The notes beneath the pieces are model-generated. The model had not been told where the DNA came from. It was given only the letters and a program-made list of their open reading frames with translations, and searched no databases. From contig JAEVZP010000029.1 of NCBI GenBank assembly GCA_023392185.1, forward strand, positions 1 to 32,891: DNA of 32,891 nucleotides, given 5' to 3'. Numbering within the stretch: the first letter of the stretch is position 1; every line of letters starts with the position of its first letter. Positions 7,340 through 15,579 of this stretch are shown here, piece by piece. The position numbers were made by a program, and so were the translations under genes. The stretch is from Bacteroidota bacterium (GTDB lineage Bacteria > Bacteroidota > Bacteroidia > Chitinophagales > Chitinophagaceae).

Positions 7340-8437
7340 ATGGCCAAAGCCGTTCGTCCGTCCTCTCCCACAAGTGCCCGGAAAGAAAAGGTAGCTGCTA
7401 CACCCGCAGCTGCTGCCAAAAGCACCGCCGCTTCCAAAGCGCCTTCTTCTAAAGCAACCGCTTCGAAAAGCCCGGCAACAAAGAAAGCGGCTCCGGCGGC
7501 TGCCAAACCAGCGGCTTCAAAAAGTTCTGCTCCGGCCAAAAGCCCGGCTGCAAAGAAAAAACCGGCTGCCGCTAAAACCGCTGCTTCCCCAAAAGAAACG
7601 GCGCCCAAGGCAACGGCTTCTTCTGCCCCGCCGCCACAGCCCGAGCTGACGTCTTTACCGGACCATCTGCGCATCCTGATTACCCAGCCCCGGCCCGAAG
7701 GAGAAAAATCGCCGTATTTTGATCTGGCCAGAAAATATGATCTGAAGCTGGACTTCCATCCTTTCATCCTGGTGGAAGGGCTCAGCGGCAAAGAGTTTCG
7801 CCGGCAGCGGGTGGATCTGGCCGAATATTCCGCAATCGTTTTCACAAGCCGCCTTGCCGTCGATCATTTCTTCCGGATCATGGAAGAAATGAAGCTGAAA
7901 GTGAACCAGGATCTGAAGTATTTCTGCATTACCGAGGCCGTAGCGCTGTATCTGCAAAAATTCATCCTGTACCGCAAGCGCAAGGTGTTTTTCTCCGCCG
8001 ATGGCTCGACGCAGGGGCTGCTCGACGTGATCGGCAAACACAAGTCGGAAAAGTATGTGGTGCCCATGACCGACACGACCAAAAAGGAGATTCCGGCTTT
8101 TATGACCAAGCACAAAATCACCTTTGCGGAAGCCTCGCTCTACCGTACCGTTTCCAACGACCTGAAGCCGGTGCTGGAAGAAAATCAATACGATATGATC
8201 GTGTTTTTCTCACCTTTCAGCATTCAGGCGCTGCTCGAACACGATCCGGAATATCAGCAGGACAATGTGCTTTTCGGTGCTTTCGGACCCACCACGACCA
8301 AGGCTGTGGAAGACGCCGGTATGCGCCTCGACATTAAAGCGCCGGCCCCTAATGCGCCCAGCATGGTGAGTGCTATGGAACTGTTTATCGCAGAGCTCGC
8401 CGCCGCCAAGGCAAAGGCAAAAAAATCCCGGAAATAA
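7340..8437 (+). CDS. hemD: Uroporphyrinogen-III synthase with histone-H1-like N-terminal extension
   Basis: The protein has 365 aa. Residues 108-350 form the HemD fold: LRILITQPRPEGEKSPYFDLARKY, then YSAIVFTSRLAVDHFF, YFCITEAVALYLQKF, VVPMTDTTKKEIPAFM, FAEASLYRTV, YDMIVFFSPFSIQALLE and FGAFGPTTTKAVEDAG. This is the Bacteroidota-type HemD, which cyclises hydroxymethylbilane to uroporphyrinogen III. Residues 1-105 are an added low-complexity stretch of Ala, Lys, Pro, Ser and Thr with repeated SPA(A/T)KK and AAAK units, as in histone H1-like or AlgP-like tails. A short basic tail (AAAKAKAKKSRK) closes the protein. The ATG at 7340 is the only start that fits the 49-bp gap after DUF4271; a start just before the catalytic domain is not evident. 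Confidence 0.87.
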   Translation: MAKAVRPSSPTSARKEKVAATPAAAAKSTAASKAPSSKATASKSPATKKAAPAAAKPAASKSSAPAKSPAAKKKPAAAKTAASPKETAPKATASSAPPPQPELTSLPDHLRILITQPRPEGEKSPYFDLARKYDLKLDFHPFILVEGLSGKEFRRQRVDLAEYSAIVFTSRLAVDHFFRIMEEMKLKVNQDLKYFCITEAVALYLQKFILYRKRKVFFSADGSTQGLLDVIGKHKSEKYVVPMTDTTKKEIPAFMTKHKITFAEASLYRTVSNDLKPVLEENQYDMIVFFSPFSIQALLEHDPEYQQDNVLFGAFGPTTTKAVEDAGMRLDIKAPAPNAPSMVSAMELFIAELAAAKAKAKKSRK

Positions 8438-8498
8438 AGGCTCCAACCGCTGGTTTGGCAATGGGTTTTCGATCGCTTCGAAGGACCTTTGCACCCGC

Positions 8499-10886
8499 AT
8501 GATTCGTTTTTTGCTTTTAGCGCTGCTGCTTCCGGTTTGGGCCTGGGGTCAGAACACCGTTCCGGTTTCCATCCGCCTGGTTAACGTTGCCGACACCACC
8601 GATACGACCGCGATGGCGGTGGTTACCATTCAGGACGCGACCGGGAAACAGGTGTTTGCTGAAAATATTTACGGGCAGGACACCTTCCAGGCCATGCCCG
8701 ATACCCGCTATACGCTGACCACTTCGGCGCTTTCTTTTAAACCGGCCCAAACCAGTTTTACGGTCCGGGGGGTGCCTCTTCTGCTCGACATCCGGCTGCA
8801 GTCCAACAGCAACGAACTTAAAAGTGTAGTAATTGTGGCGCGCAGGCCGCTGATCCGCCTCGAAGACGACAAAGAGATTGTGGACGCTGAGCCGCTCGCC
8901 GCTGCTTCTTCCAGCGCTTATGAGGTGTTGGAAAAAACACCCGGTGTGGTGGCTCTCGAAGGCAATCTTTATATCAACAGCAGCACGCCCGCGGTCATTC
9001 AGATCAACGGGCGCGACATCAAGCTGCGCGGCGAAGACCTCAGTGCGCTCCTCAAAAGTCTTCCGGCCAATGCAATTGTGCGGATAGAAGTTTTGCGCAC
9101 GCCATCAGCCAAATACGACGCTTCTTCCTCTGGCGGCATTATCAATATCGTGCTGCGCAAAGGCGTGCGGCTGGGGCGCAGTGGCTCGGCCAATATCAGC
9201 AGTTTCCAGGGGGTTTACAACAGCAGCTCCGCCGGTGTGAGCATCAACCAGACGGAAGGCGGAAACACTTCCTACCTGGGTTATCAATTTTCGGCGCGCA
9301 ACCAGTTTCAGGCGCTCAATACCACGCGCGAAGCCACCGCCCAGACCCAAGTCGATCAGGCCGCCTTTACCCGCTTCGGCTCCTTTAACCACAACCTGCG
9401 CGGTGGCGTGGACCGGGAGTTTTCGCCCCGCTTCAACCTCGCCTACGACGGCATGCTGAGCTTTACCCAAAACCAGAATGATGCGCAGAACACCAACCGG
9501 ATTCTGAGCCGTAACGCGGAACTGGGGCGCATTCTTTCGCCGAGCGACAGCCGCTCCAACAGCTTGTATTTCTCCAACGTGATTTCCGGAAAATGGAAGC
9601 CCGACACGCTGGGCAGCAGCTGGGATAACGTGGCTGAATACAAGCTTTATACAGACAACGGCACCCAGCACTACCGCAATGAGGCTGTTGGGATCCCCGG
9701 AAATTATACCCTTGGCAACGGCGACCGCCGCTACGCCAGCCACCTGATTACGCTGCAAAGCGACTACACGGCAGTGCTGCCCCAAGGCTGGAAGGCCGAA
9801 GCCGGCGCGCGCCTCGACCTGGACATCGGCGACACCCGTGCCGATTATCAAACCGATACCAACGGACGGGGTTTCCAGCCCAACCCTTTTCAGAGTGCCC
9901 ATTTTGGATTCCACCAGCGGGTGGCTGCCGGCTATCTGCAATTCTCCAAAACCTTCTGGGGGATTACTGTGAAGCCGGGTCTGCGCCTCGAAAACACGTT
10001 TATGGACGGACGGCAAACTTATCCGCAGCAAAGCGATTTTACCGTCGCCCGAACCGATCTGTTTCCGTATCTCTACCTGCGCCGCCCCCTGTGGAAGATG
10101 TTTAAGACGGAACTGGTGGCCAACCTCACGTTCCGGCGCAGCATTGAAAGGCCGCACTTTGCCATGCTCAACCCGGCACCGCGCTACATTGATCCGTTTC
10201 TCTACGACGTGGGCAACCCGGCGCTGCGTCCGCAGCTCTCCGACAAGTATGAGCTGAACGTTTCGTTTATGGATTTTCCGGTATTTGCACTGGGCTTCCG
10301 CGACAATAAAGACTTGTTTACCAATGTGTCGTATCAGGATGCCGCCACCGCCGTTGTTTATCGCACCTACGATAACCTTGGTGGCCAGAAAGAATATTTT
10401 CTGCGCCTGGTAGCCGGCATTCCGCCGATGGGGCGCTACTTTTTCATCGTCAGTGCCGAATACACCTATCGCATGTATGACGGCTTGTATCAGGGCGCGC
10501 CGCTGCAGTTTGAGCGCGGCAGCTGGGTGGGCTTCACCTACCATCAGCTCCGGATCAACAAGACTTTCAACCTCAGCGCCTATGGCTTCTGGCTCTTTAA
10601 AGGTTTTGAGCAGTTCTATGAGTTAGAGGATTTTGGCGCGTTCAATATCTCGGCGACCAAAACCTTTATGGGTGGCAAACTGAGCCTGACGGCCAGCGCC
10701 AACGATTTTCTGGGAACCAACCGGCAGCGCTTTGTCCTGAGTCAGCCCGGCATTTATGCCACCGGTACCCGCCAGGAAGACACCCGGCGGTTTGGCCTGA
10801 CGCTGCGCTACAACTTTGGCGTAAAGCAAAAAGAGAAAAACCCCGGAATGCCCTTCGACAAGCTGGGCCCGGAAACCACTCCCTAG
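8499..10886 (+). CDS. TonB-dependent-type outer-membrane beta-barrel receptor
   Basis: The ATG at 8499 gives MIRFLLLALLLPVWAWGQ, a clear signal peptide; the longer frame from 8370 runs over the hemD end and is rejected. The mature protein has a carboxypeptidase-regulatory-like beta domain at residues 20-105. A plug domain follows at about 115-220 (YEVLEKTPGVVALEGNLYIN, VIQINGRDIKLRGEDL, IVRIEVLRTPSAKYDASSSG, GIINIVLRKG). A beta barrel of about 570 residues is rich in alternating aromatics. Total length is 795 aa, normal for the outer-membrane beta-barrel (OMP_b-brl_3) group, which lacks a strong C-terminal signature. It probably takes up a small ligand using TonB energy; the ligand is unknown. 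Its start is 61 bp after hemD. GACCTTTG at 8484-8491 resembles a -7 box. Confidence 0.9.
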   Translation: MIRFLLLALLLPVWAWGQNTVPVSIRLVNVADTTDTTAMAVVTIQDATGKQVFAENIYGQDTFQAMPDTRYTLTTSALSFKPAQTSFTVRGVPLLLDIRLQSNSNELKSVVIVARRPLIRLEDDKEIVDAEPLAAASSSAYEVLEKTPGVVALEGNLYINSSTPAVIQINGRDIKLRGEDLSALLKSLPANAIVRIEVLRTPSAKYDASSSGGIINIVLRKGVRLGRSGSANISSFQGVYNSSSAGVSINQTEGGNTSYLGYQFSARNQFQALNTTREATAQTQVDQAAFTRFGSFNHNLRGGVDREFSPRFNLAYDGMLSFTQNQNDAQNTNRILSRNAELGRILSPSDSRSNSLYFSNVISGKWKPDTLGSSWDNVAEYKLYTDNGTQHYRNEAVGIPGNYTLGNGDRRYASHLITLQSDYTAVLPQGWKAEAGARLDLDIGDTRADYQTDTNGRGFQPNPFQSAHFGFHQRVAAGYLQFSKTFWGITVKPGLRLENTFMDGRQTYPQQSDFTVARTDLFPYLYLRRPLWKMFKTELVANLTFRRSIERPHFAMLNPAPRYIDPFLYDVGNPALRPQLSDKYELNVSFMDFPVFALGFRDNKDLFTNVSYQDAATAVVYRTYDNLGGQKEYFLRLVAGIPPMGRYFFIVSAEYTYRMYDGLYQGAPLQFERGSWVGFTYHQLRINKTFNLSAYGFWLFKGFEQFYELEDFGAFNISATKTFMGGKLSLTASANDFLGTNRQRFVLSQPGIYATGTRQEDTRRFGLTLRYNFGVKQKEKNPGMPFDKLGPETTP

Positions 10887-10922
10887 CTCCACCGGAAGGG
10901 ATCTGCCAAACAGTGCCGCCCT

Positions 10923-10960
10923 ACCGTTCTGTTCTGCAGGGTGACGGAACGGTGCTTTTT
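10923..10960 (+). terminator. Rho-independent terminator after the receptor gene
   Basis: The arms 10923-10929 and 10947-10953 (ACCGTTC/GAACGGT) are followed by GC and a run of seven T's. It lies 37 bp after the stop of the receptor gene. One TTTCCGGAAA copy overlaps the end of the T-run at 10960-10969. Confidence 0.7.
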
Positions 10961-11040
10961 TTCCGGAAATTCCGGCTTTTTTGAGCAGGATGATTTCCTG
11001 GGCCAGCTTTAGAGAGTTGGAGCTTCCTCATGCGGAACGG

Positions 11041-12267
11041 CTACCGGAATTGAAGCACCCGCGTGGGTGAAATACGCCGCAGGTAAAGCGTCGGCAAGAG
11101 CATAAACAAGAGGCACAGCACAAGGGTGGCACCGTTGATAAGTATTACCTGCGTCCATTGGATGTGAACCGGCACCGTCTGCATATAATAGGTTTCTTCC
11201 GGCAGCTTCAGGAAGCCGGTAGTTTTTTGGACCCAGGCCAGAACAAGCGCCAGGAAAGTTCCCAACAGCGAGCCGGCAAGGCCAATGCCGAGCGCCAGAC
11301 TTAGGAACAAACGCGTCAGATGTGCACGGCTCATACCCATAGCCTCTAAGATGGCTACCGTTCGCGCCCGGTCCACCATAAGGATGAGCAAGGCGGTAGC
11401 GAGGTTGATAATAGCAATGGCAGCCATAATGCCCAGCAGCACACGGACATTGGTTTCCTGCAGGCGCAGCCAGTCGAATATCTGCGGATAGCGCTCCTGA
11501 AGCGTATAGCCGCGCAGCGGCATCTGAAGTACATCGTTGTAAAGCAGATCAGCCGTCGGCTGCGCGGCTTCCGGCTTTGGCAGGTCGATCTGATAGCCGG
11601 AAATGTCGGTGTCGGCCCAGCCGCTGAGGCGCTGCACCAGCCGGATGTCGCAGAGGGCAAAATTGCGGTCCACTTCATCGAGACCGGTATGGTAGATTCC
11701 TTTCACCGTTACGCGGCGGATGCGCGGCGCCTCTTGCCCAGACTGGACAAAATACAGCATCACGGGGTCGCCCACCGAAAGTTGCAGCCGGTTGGCCATC
11801 ACCCGCGACAGTAAAATATCCCTGGAATAAGCCGTGTCCGAAAAGTCGAGGCTTCCGGTGGCGCCAATCGCTTCCGGAATGCGGTAATCGTCCGGAACGC
11901 CTTTGAGCTGCACGCCTTCCAGCGCTTTGCCCTCCCGCAGAATGGCCGGGCGCAACACGTAAGGATAAACAGATGCACCGGGCGCTGCGCGTTGTATTTC
12001 CCCAATCAACCGGGCATTAAAAGGCAGCGGCTCTTCGGTGAGCAGATTGGACGGATTGGTCGTAAAAGGGGTTACGAGGATGTGTCCCCAGAAAGCATAA
12101 ATCTTTTGCTGGATAACAGATTGAAAGCCCGTGACGACGGCTGCGGCCAGCAACATAACCGCTACGCTGAGCGCAGTGGCTCCGGCTGCCAGCCGGATGA
12201 TAAAAGCCGAAAAAGACCCTTTTTGTCGCGCCAGCAGGCGAAAGGCCAGAAAAAGAGGAAATCGCAC
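11041..12267 (-). CDS. ABC transporter permease, LolC/LolE (FtsX) type
   Basis: The 408-aa protein starts with GTG at 12267, giving MRFPLFLAFRLLARQKGSFS. A first membrane span is at about 22-46 (RLAAGATALSVAVMLLAAAVVTGF). A periplasmic MacB-like domain spans about 50-265. Three C-terminal spans follow (GIMAAIAIINLATALLILM, LSLALGIGLAGSLLGTFLALVLAW, ILINGATLVLCLLFMLLPTLYL), ending RISPTRVLQFR. The cytoplasmic loop EAMGMSRAHLTRLF is the FtsX coupling motif. The family moves lipoproteins to the outer membrane or exports other substrates; with no ATPase gene next to it, the assignment to Lol is by similarity only. TACCTTGC a few bases upstream of the start resembles a -7 box. Confidence 0.88.
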   Translation of the reverse strand: MRFPLFLAFRLLARQKGSFSAFIIRLAAGATALSVAVMLLAAAVVTGFQSVIQQKIYAFWGHILVTPFTTNPSNLLTEEPLPFNARLIGEIQRAAPGASVYPYVLRPAILREGKALEGVQLKGVPDDYRIPEAIGATGSLDFSDTAYSRDILLSRVMANRLQLSVGDPVMLYFVQSGQEAPRIRRVTVKGIYHTGLDEVDRNFALCDIRLVQRLSGWADTDISGYQIDLPKPEAAQPTADLLYNDVLQMPLRGYTLQERYPQIFDWLRLQETNVRVLLGIMAAIAIINLATALLILMVDRARTVAILEAMGMSRAHLTRLFLSLALGIGLAGSLLGTFLALVLAWVQKTTGFLKLPEETYYMQTVPVHIQWTQVILINGATLVLCLLFMLLPTLYLRRISPTRVLQFR

Positions 12268-12477
12268 AGGGGCTGCAAGGTAAGGCTCCCCTTAAAATAC
12301 GCAATTCATCGGATAGCACGGTACAGCTATACGGCCAACCTTTGTGTTATCAATCCGGAGGAGGGTTTCCAAAAAGACTTTCGGCATTGAGGAAAACCCT
12401 GTACGTCTTTCCAGACGGCGCAGGTGTGTGGGAAAGGCGGCGAAGGCTTCGGTCTTTGCCGTTTTTTTATCGCCTCC

Positions 12478-12895
12478 CTAATCGTCTGCACTCCGGATAA
12501 ACAGCACCGGAATCTGATAATACACCTTGATCGGTTTGCCTTTACGCAGCCCGGTTTCCACTTCGGCATATTCCGGACAACGCGGAGTGCTTCGGCGTCG
12601 GGGTCTGGATCCACGCTGTTGACGACCTGAGCATCCGTCACAGAGCCATCGGTATCGACAGCAAATTTCACCCTTACCGTTCCCTGGGCATTTCTATCAC
12701 GGGCCTTTTTGGGATAGGAAGTATTTTTCGCCAGATACGCTGCCGGATCGTGCCAAACTATGGCTGCTGTTCAGCTGCACCGCCCTGCGTTTGGGTTTGG
12801 GTCGTGTCACTGGTGTTAGTCTGTCCGGCAGCCTGCGCCAGGCAGCAGGCGCTACTCAGAAGAGCCGTACTGGTTAAAAACAAGAGGCGTTTCAT
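12478..12895 (-). pseudogene. Small TonB C-terminal-domain protein with two frameshifts
   Basis: Read on the - strand from ATG at 12895, the frame gives a signal peptide (MKRLLFLTSTALLSSACC, then LAQAAGQ) and a Thr/Gln-rich spacer, and stops at a TAG near 12770. One extra base in the CCATAG context would continue it as PIVWHDPAAYLAKNTSYPKK. This is followed by VRVKFAVDTDGSVTDAQVV and DPDAEALRVVRNMPKWKPG, a textbook TonB C-terminal domain. A second one-base loss after KWKPG must be corrected to obtain LRKGKPIKVYYQIPVLFIR and the stop at 12478-12480. With both fixes the protein is about 140 aa, secreted, with no membrane anchor for an energiser. Two separate lesions suggest decay, unless they are base-calling errors. 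Confidence 0.7.
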
Positions 12896-12939
12896 ACAGG
12901 AAGGCGGTTGGCCCCCTCGAAAGGCACGGAGGTATTGTG

Positions 12940-12975
12940 AAAAAAGAGGGCATAGAAAATTCCATACCCTCTTTT
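12940..12975 (-). terminator. Rho-independent terminator after ruvB
   Basis: The arms 12942-12955 and 12962-12975 pair at 12 of 14 positions. On the - strand the stem is followed by a run of six T's. It lies 9 bp past the ruvB stop and is flanked by a TTTCCGGAAA copy at 12973-12982. Confidence 0.8.
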
Positions 12976-12983
12976 CCGGAAAT

Positions 12984-14033
12984 TTATTTCAGCAAAGCAT
13001 CATTTTGCCCGCTCCAGAGGCCTGTGGACGCGCCAGACGGAACTTTTCCGAGATGCCGGTAAGCTTTCTCGGTTGCTTCCCGGCCCCGCTGGGTGCGCAC
13101 GATGTATCCTTCCTGAATCAGGAATGGCTCATACACTTCTTCGAGTGTTCCGGGCTCTTCGCCCACCGCCGTTGCGATGTTGCCAATGCCAACCGGGCCG
13201 CCTTTAAATTTCTCAATCAGGGTAGAAAGAATGCGGTTGTCCATTTCATCGAGGCCGTTGGCGTCTACATTAAGCGCTTTGAGGCCATGTTCGCAAATAC
13301 CCATGTCGATCACACCATTGCCGAGCACCTGCGCAAAGTCGCGCATGCGGCGTAGCAGTCCGTTGGCAATCCGGGGGGTGCCCCGGCTGCGGCGCGCCAC
13401 TTCTCCGGCGGCGTCGGATGTAATCTTGACGCCCAGTACGCCGGCAGCCCGGGACACAATTCCTTGCAGCACTTCTGCGGGATAATAATCCAGGCGGTTT
13501 TTAATCCCAAAGCGCGACAGCAAAGGCGCAGTCAGCAAGCCGGAGCGCGTGGTGGCGCCCACGAGCGTGAAAGGGGCTACATTGAGCTGAATGGAACGGG
13601 CGGCCGGACCGCTGTCGATCATGATATCGATTTTGAAATCTTCCATCGCCGAGTAGAGATATTCTTCTACTACCGTACTGAGGCGGTGGATTTCATCGAT
13701 AAAAAGTACATCGCGGGGTTGCAGACCGGTGAGGAGGCCGGCGAGGTCGGCAGGTTTTTCGATCACCGGGCCACTTGTTTCTTTGATATTGACCCCCAGC
13801 TCGGCAGCTACGATGCGAGACAGCGTGGTTTTACCGAGGCCCGGCGGGCCGTGGAACAGCACGTGGTCAAGGGCTTCGCCGCGGGCGTTGGCCGCTTTGA
13901 TAAAGATGCGCAGGTTTTCAATCAGATGGGGCTGACCGGAGAACTCGGCAATCGACTGGGGCCGGATTTTATTTTCGAAATCGCGCTGCTGCGGATCTGG
14001 ATTTTCGGTGGGTCGTACGGGAGAATTTTGCAC
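12984..14033 (-). CDS. ruvB: Holliday junction branch-migration ATPase RuvB
   Basis: RuvB is the hexameric AAA+ motor that, with RuvA, drives Holliday junction branch migration. The Walker A motif is HGPPGLGKTT at residues 61-70, Walker B is VLFIDEIHRL, and sensor 1 is GATTRSG. The C-terminal winged helix includes RRSRGTPRIANGLLRR, GPVGIGNIATAVGEE and EPFLIQEGYIVRTQRGR. Counted from the GTG at 14033 the protein is 349 aa, close to the usual 340; a TTG at 14057 would add eight residues and is less likely. TACTTTTA at 14042-14049 on the - strand resembles a -7 box and lies inside that longer version, which also favours the GTG. The gene is divergent from the PLP enzyme. Confidence 0.96.
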   Translation of the reverse strand: MQNSPVRPTENPDPQQRDFENKIRPQSIAEFSGQPHLIENLRIFIKAANARGEALDHVLFHGPPGLGKTTLSRIVAAELGVNIKETSGPVIEKPADLAGLLTGLQPRDVLFIDEIHRLSTVVEEYLYSAMEDFKIDIMIDSGPAARSIQLNVAPFTLVGATTRSGLLTAPLLSRFGIKNRLDYYPAEVLQGIVSRAAGVLGVKITSDAAGEVARRSRGTPRIANGLLRRMRDFAQVLGNGVIDMGICEHGLKALNVDANGLDEMDNRILSTLIEKFKGGPVGIGNIATAVGEEPGTLEEVYEPFLIQEGYIVRTQRGREATEKAYRHLGKVPSGASTGLWSGQNDALLK

Positions 14034-14229
14034 AGGAATCGTAAAAGTAAATAACAATTGGGGGGTTTAAATGTTGGAGCACTTTTGGCGTTGGAACTAC
14101 GTATTGGAGTACTTCGCGTGTTGAATAGCGTTGAGATCCTCCAAAAGGAATGAGAACCGATGTAGTTATTGTGTCAGACCTTCCAACGGCGTCAGCCTCC
14201 AAAACCGCAGCCCTTAATTTCGCGGTCCT

Positions 14230-15369
14230 ATGAAGCTCAATACCAAACTGATTCACGCAGGCGTGGAACCCGATCCGACGACCGGGGCGATCATGACGCC
14301 GATCTACCAAACTTCGACGTATGTGCAGGCGGCGCCCGGCGATCATAAAGGCTATGAATATGCCCGCACCCAAAACCCGACGCGCACTGCGCTGCAAAAT
14401 GCGCTTGCAGCCATCGAAAACGGCAAACATGCTTTTTCCTTTGCTTCCGGCATGGCGGCCACCGATGCGGTGATGCGCCTCCTGGCCCCCGGCGACGAGG
14501 TGATTGTATCCAACGATCTCTACGGCGGCACCTACCGGATTTTCACCAAGGTGTTTGCGCAATACGGCATCGTCTTCCACTTCGTGGACATGCGCGATAT
14601 GAAAAACATTGAGGCGAAGCTTTCTCCCCAAACAAGGCTGATCTGGGTGGAAACGCCCACCAATCCCCTGCTGAGCATCGTTGATATTGAAGCCTGTGCC
14701 GCTATTGCTCAAAGACATGGGCTGGAGCTGCTGGTCGATAACACTTTTGCTTCGCCCTATCTGCAAAACCCGCTTGACTGGGGCGCCACGATGGTGCTGC
14801 ACTCGGCTACCAAATACCTGGGCGGCCACTCTGATGTGGTGCATGGCTGCGTAATCACCAACAGCGCTGAAACAGCTGAGAAACTGGCTTTCATTCAAAA
14901 CGCCTGCGGCGGCGTGCCCGGTCCGCAGGATTGCTTCCTGGTGCTACGCGGCCTCAAAACCCTGCACGTGCGGATGCAGCGCCACTGCGAAAACGGCGAA
15001 AAGATTGCCCGCTGGCTGCGCAACCATCCGAAGGTGAAGCAGGTGCTGTGGTGTGGCTTTGAAGACCATCCCAATCATGACATTGCCCGCAGGCAAATGC
15101 GTGGTTTTGGCGGGATGATTTCTTTCGTATTAAAAGAAGACAGTATTGAGGCGGCCAACCGCGTACTGACGCGCACCAAACTGTTTTCGCTGGCCGAGTC
15201 GCTCGGTGGCGTGGAGTCGCTGATTGGGCACCCGGCCACCATGACGCACGGGTCTATTCCGCGGGAAGAGCGTGTTCAGAACGGACTGGCCGACGGGCTC
15301 ATCCGTCTTAGTATAGGCATTGAAGATGCCGACGACCTGATCGCCGATCTGGCAGCTGCTATTGGCTGA
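14230..15369 (+). CDS. Trans-sulfuration PLP enzyme (cystathionine gamma-synthase/gamma-lyase type)
   Basis: The 379-aa protein shows all landmarks of the Cys/Met metabolism PLP family. YEYARTQNPTR is at 42-52 and FASGMAA at 71-77. SNDLYGGTYR contains the substrate-site Tyr. VDNTFASPYLQNPL carries the PLP-nitrogen-binding Asp170. HSATKYLGGHSD contains Schiff-base Lys195, and SLGGVESLIGHPATMTH and LIRLSIGIED lie near the C-terminus. The family acts on O-activated homoserine, cystathionine or methionine; gamma-synthase and gamma-lyase cannot be told apart by eye, so no gene symbol is given. The start at 14230 (MKLNTKLIHAG) is standard. TTAATTTC about 10 bp before the ATG resembles a -7 box. It shares a 196-bp regulatory gap with divergent ruvB. 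Confidence 0.92.
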   Translation: MKLNTKLIHAGVEPDPTTGAIMTPIYQTSTYVQAAPGDHKGYEYARTQNPTRTALQNALAAIENGKHAFSFASGMAATDAVMRLLAPGDEVIVSNDLYGGTYRIFTKVFAQYGIVFHFVDMRDMKNIEAKLSPQTRLIWVETPTNPLLSIVDIEACAAIAQRHGLELLVDNTFASPYLQNPLDWGATMVLHSATKYLGGHSDVVHGCVITNSAETAEKLAFIQNACGGVPGPQDCFLVLRGLKTLHVRMQRHCENGEKIARWLRNHPKVKQVLWCGFEDHPNHDIARRQMRGFGGMISFVLKEDSIEAANRVLTRTKLFSLAESLGGVESLIGHPATMTHGSIPREERVQNGLADGLIRLSIGIEDADDLIADLAAAIG

Positions 15370-15404
15370 AGTTGCGCGGCTGGCTGATTTGAAAGTTTTT
15401 TGGG

Positions 15405-15473
15405 AGTTCGCCTCAACAGGGTCAGGTTTGGGAGCCATCCGCTAGCCTGTATCCGACGGAGGCGGACTTTTTT
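15405..15473 (+). terminator. Rho-independent terminator after the PLP enzyme gene
   Basis: AGTTCGCCTC at 15405-15414 pairs with GAGGCGGACT at 15459-15468 (one G-U), enclosing about 44 bases. A run of six T's follows. The large loop is unusual for a simple terminator. Confidence 0.55.
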
Positions 15474-15579
15474 ATGGGGTCTTTTCCGGAAAAAGCACCA
15501 GGACTGCGCACTGATAACAAGATCGCTGCTGTTGCTCCAGGCAACCTGGTTTTAAAAAGAGACCGGTGGATTGGGAAAA

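Noticed and set aside
9105..10544. A 479-codon frame on the - strand opposite the outer-membrane receptor
   Set aside because: It is a shadow of GC-rich codon usage in the receptor gene. Its translation has no domain, hydrophobic pattern or start context, while the + strand frame has a signal peptide, plug and barrel.
12362..12460. Hairpins AGGGTTTCC/GGAAAACCCT and CGGCGAAG/CTTTGCCG between the TonB remnant and the permease gene
   Set aside because: The T-run after the second hairpin is on the + strand, where no gene ends, so I do not call a terminator for the - strand genes.
12750..13355. A 201-codon + strand frame over the TonB-domain gene and the end of ruvB
   Set aside because: It overlaps the TonB signal peptide region and the conserved C-terminus of RuvB in antisense; no family resemblance.
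14034..14057. TTG at 14057 as the ruvB start
   Set aside because: It adds eight residues not typical of RuvB, uses a rare start codon and overlaps a -7-like box; the GTG at 14033 fits better.
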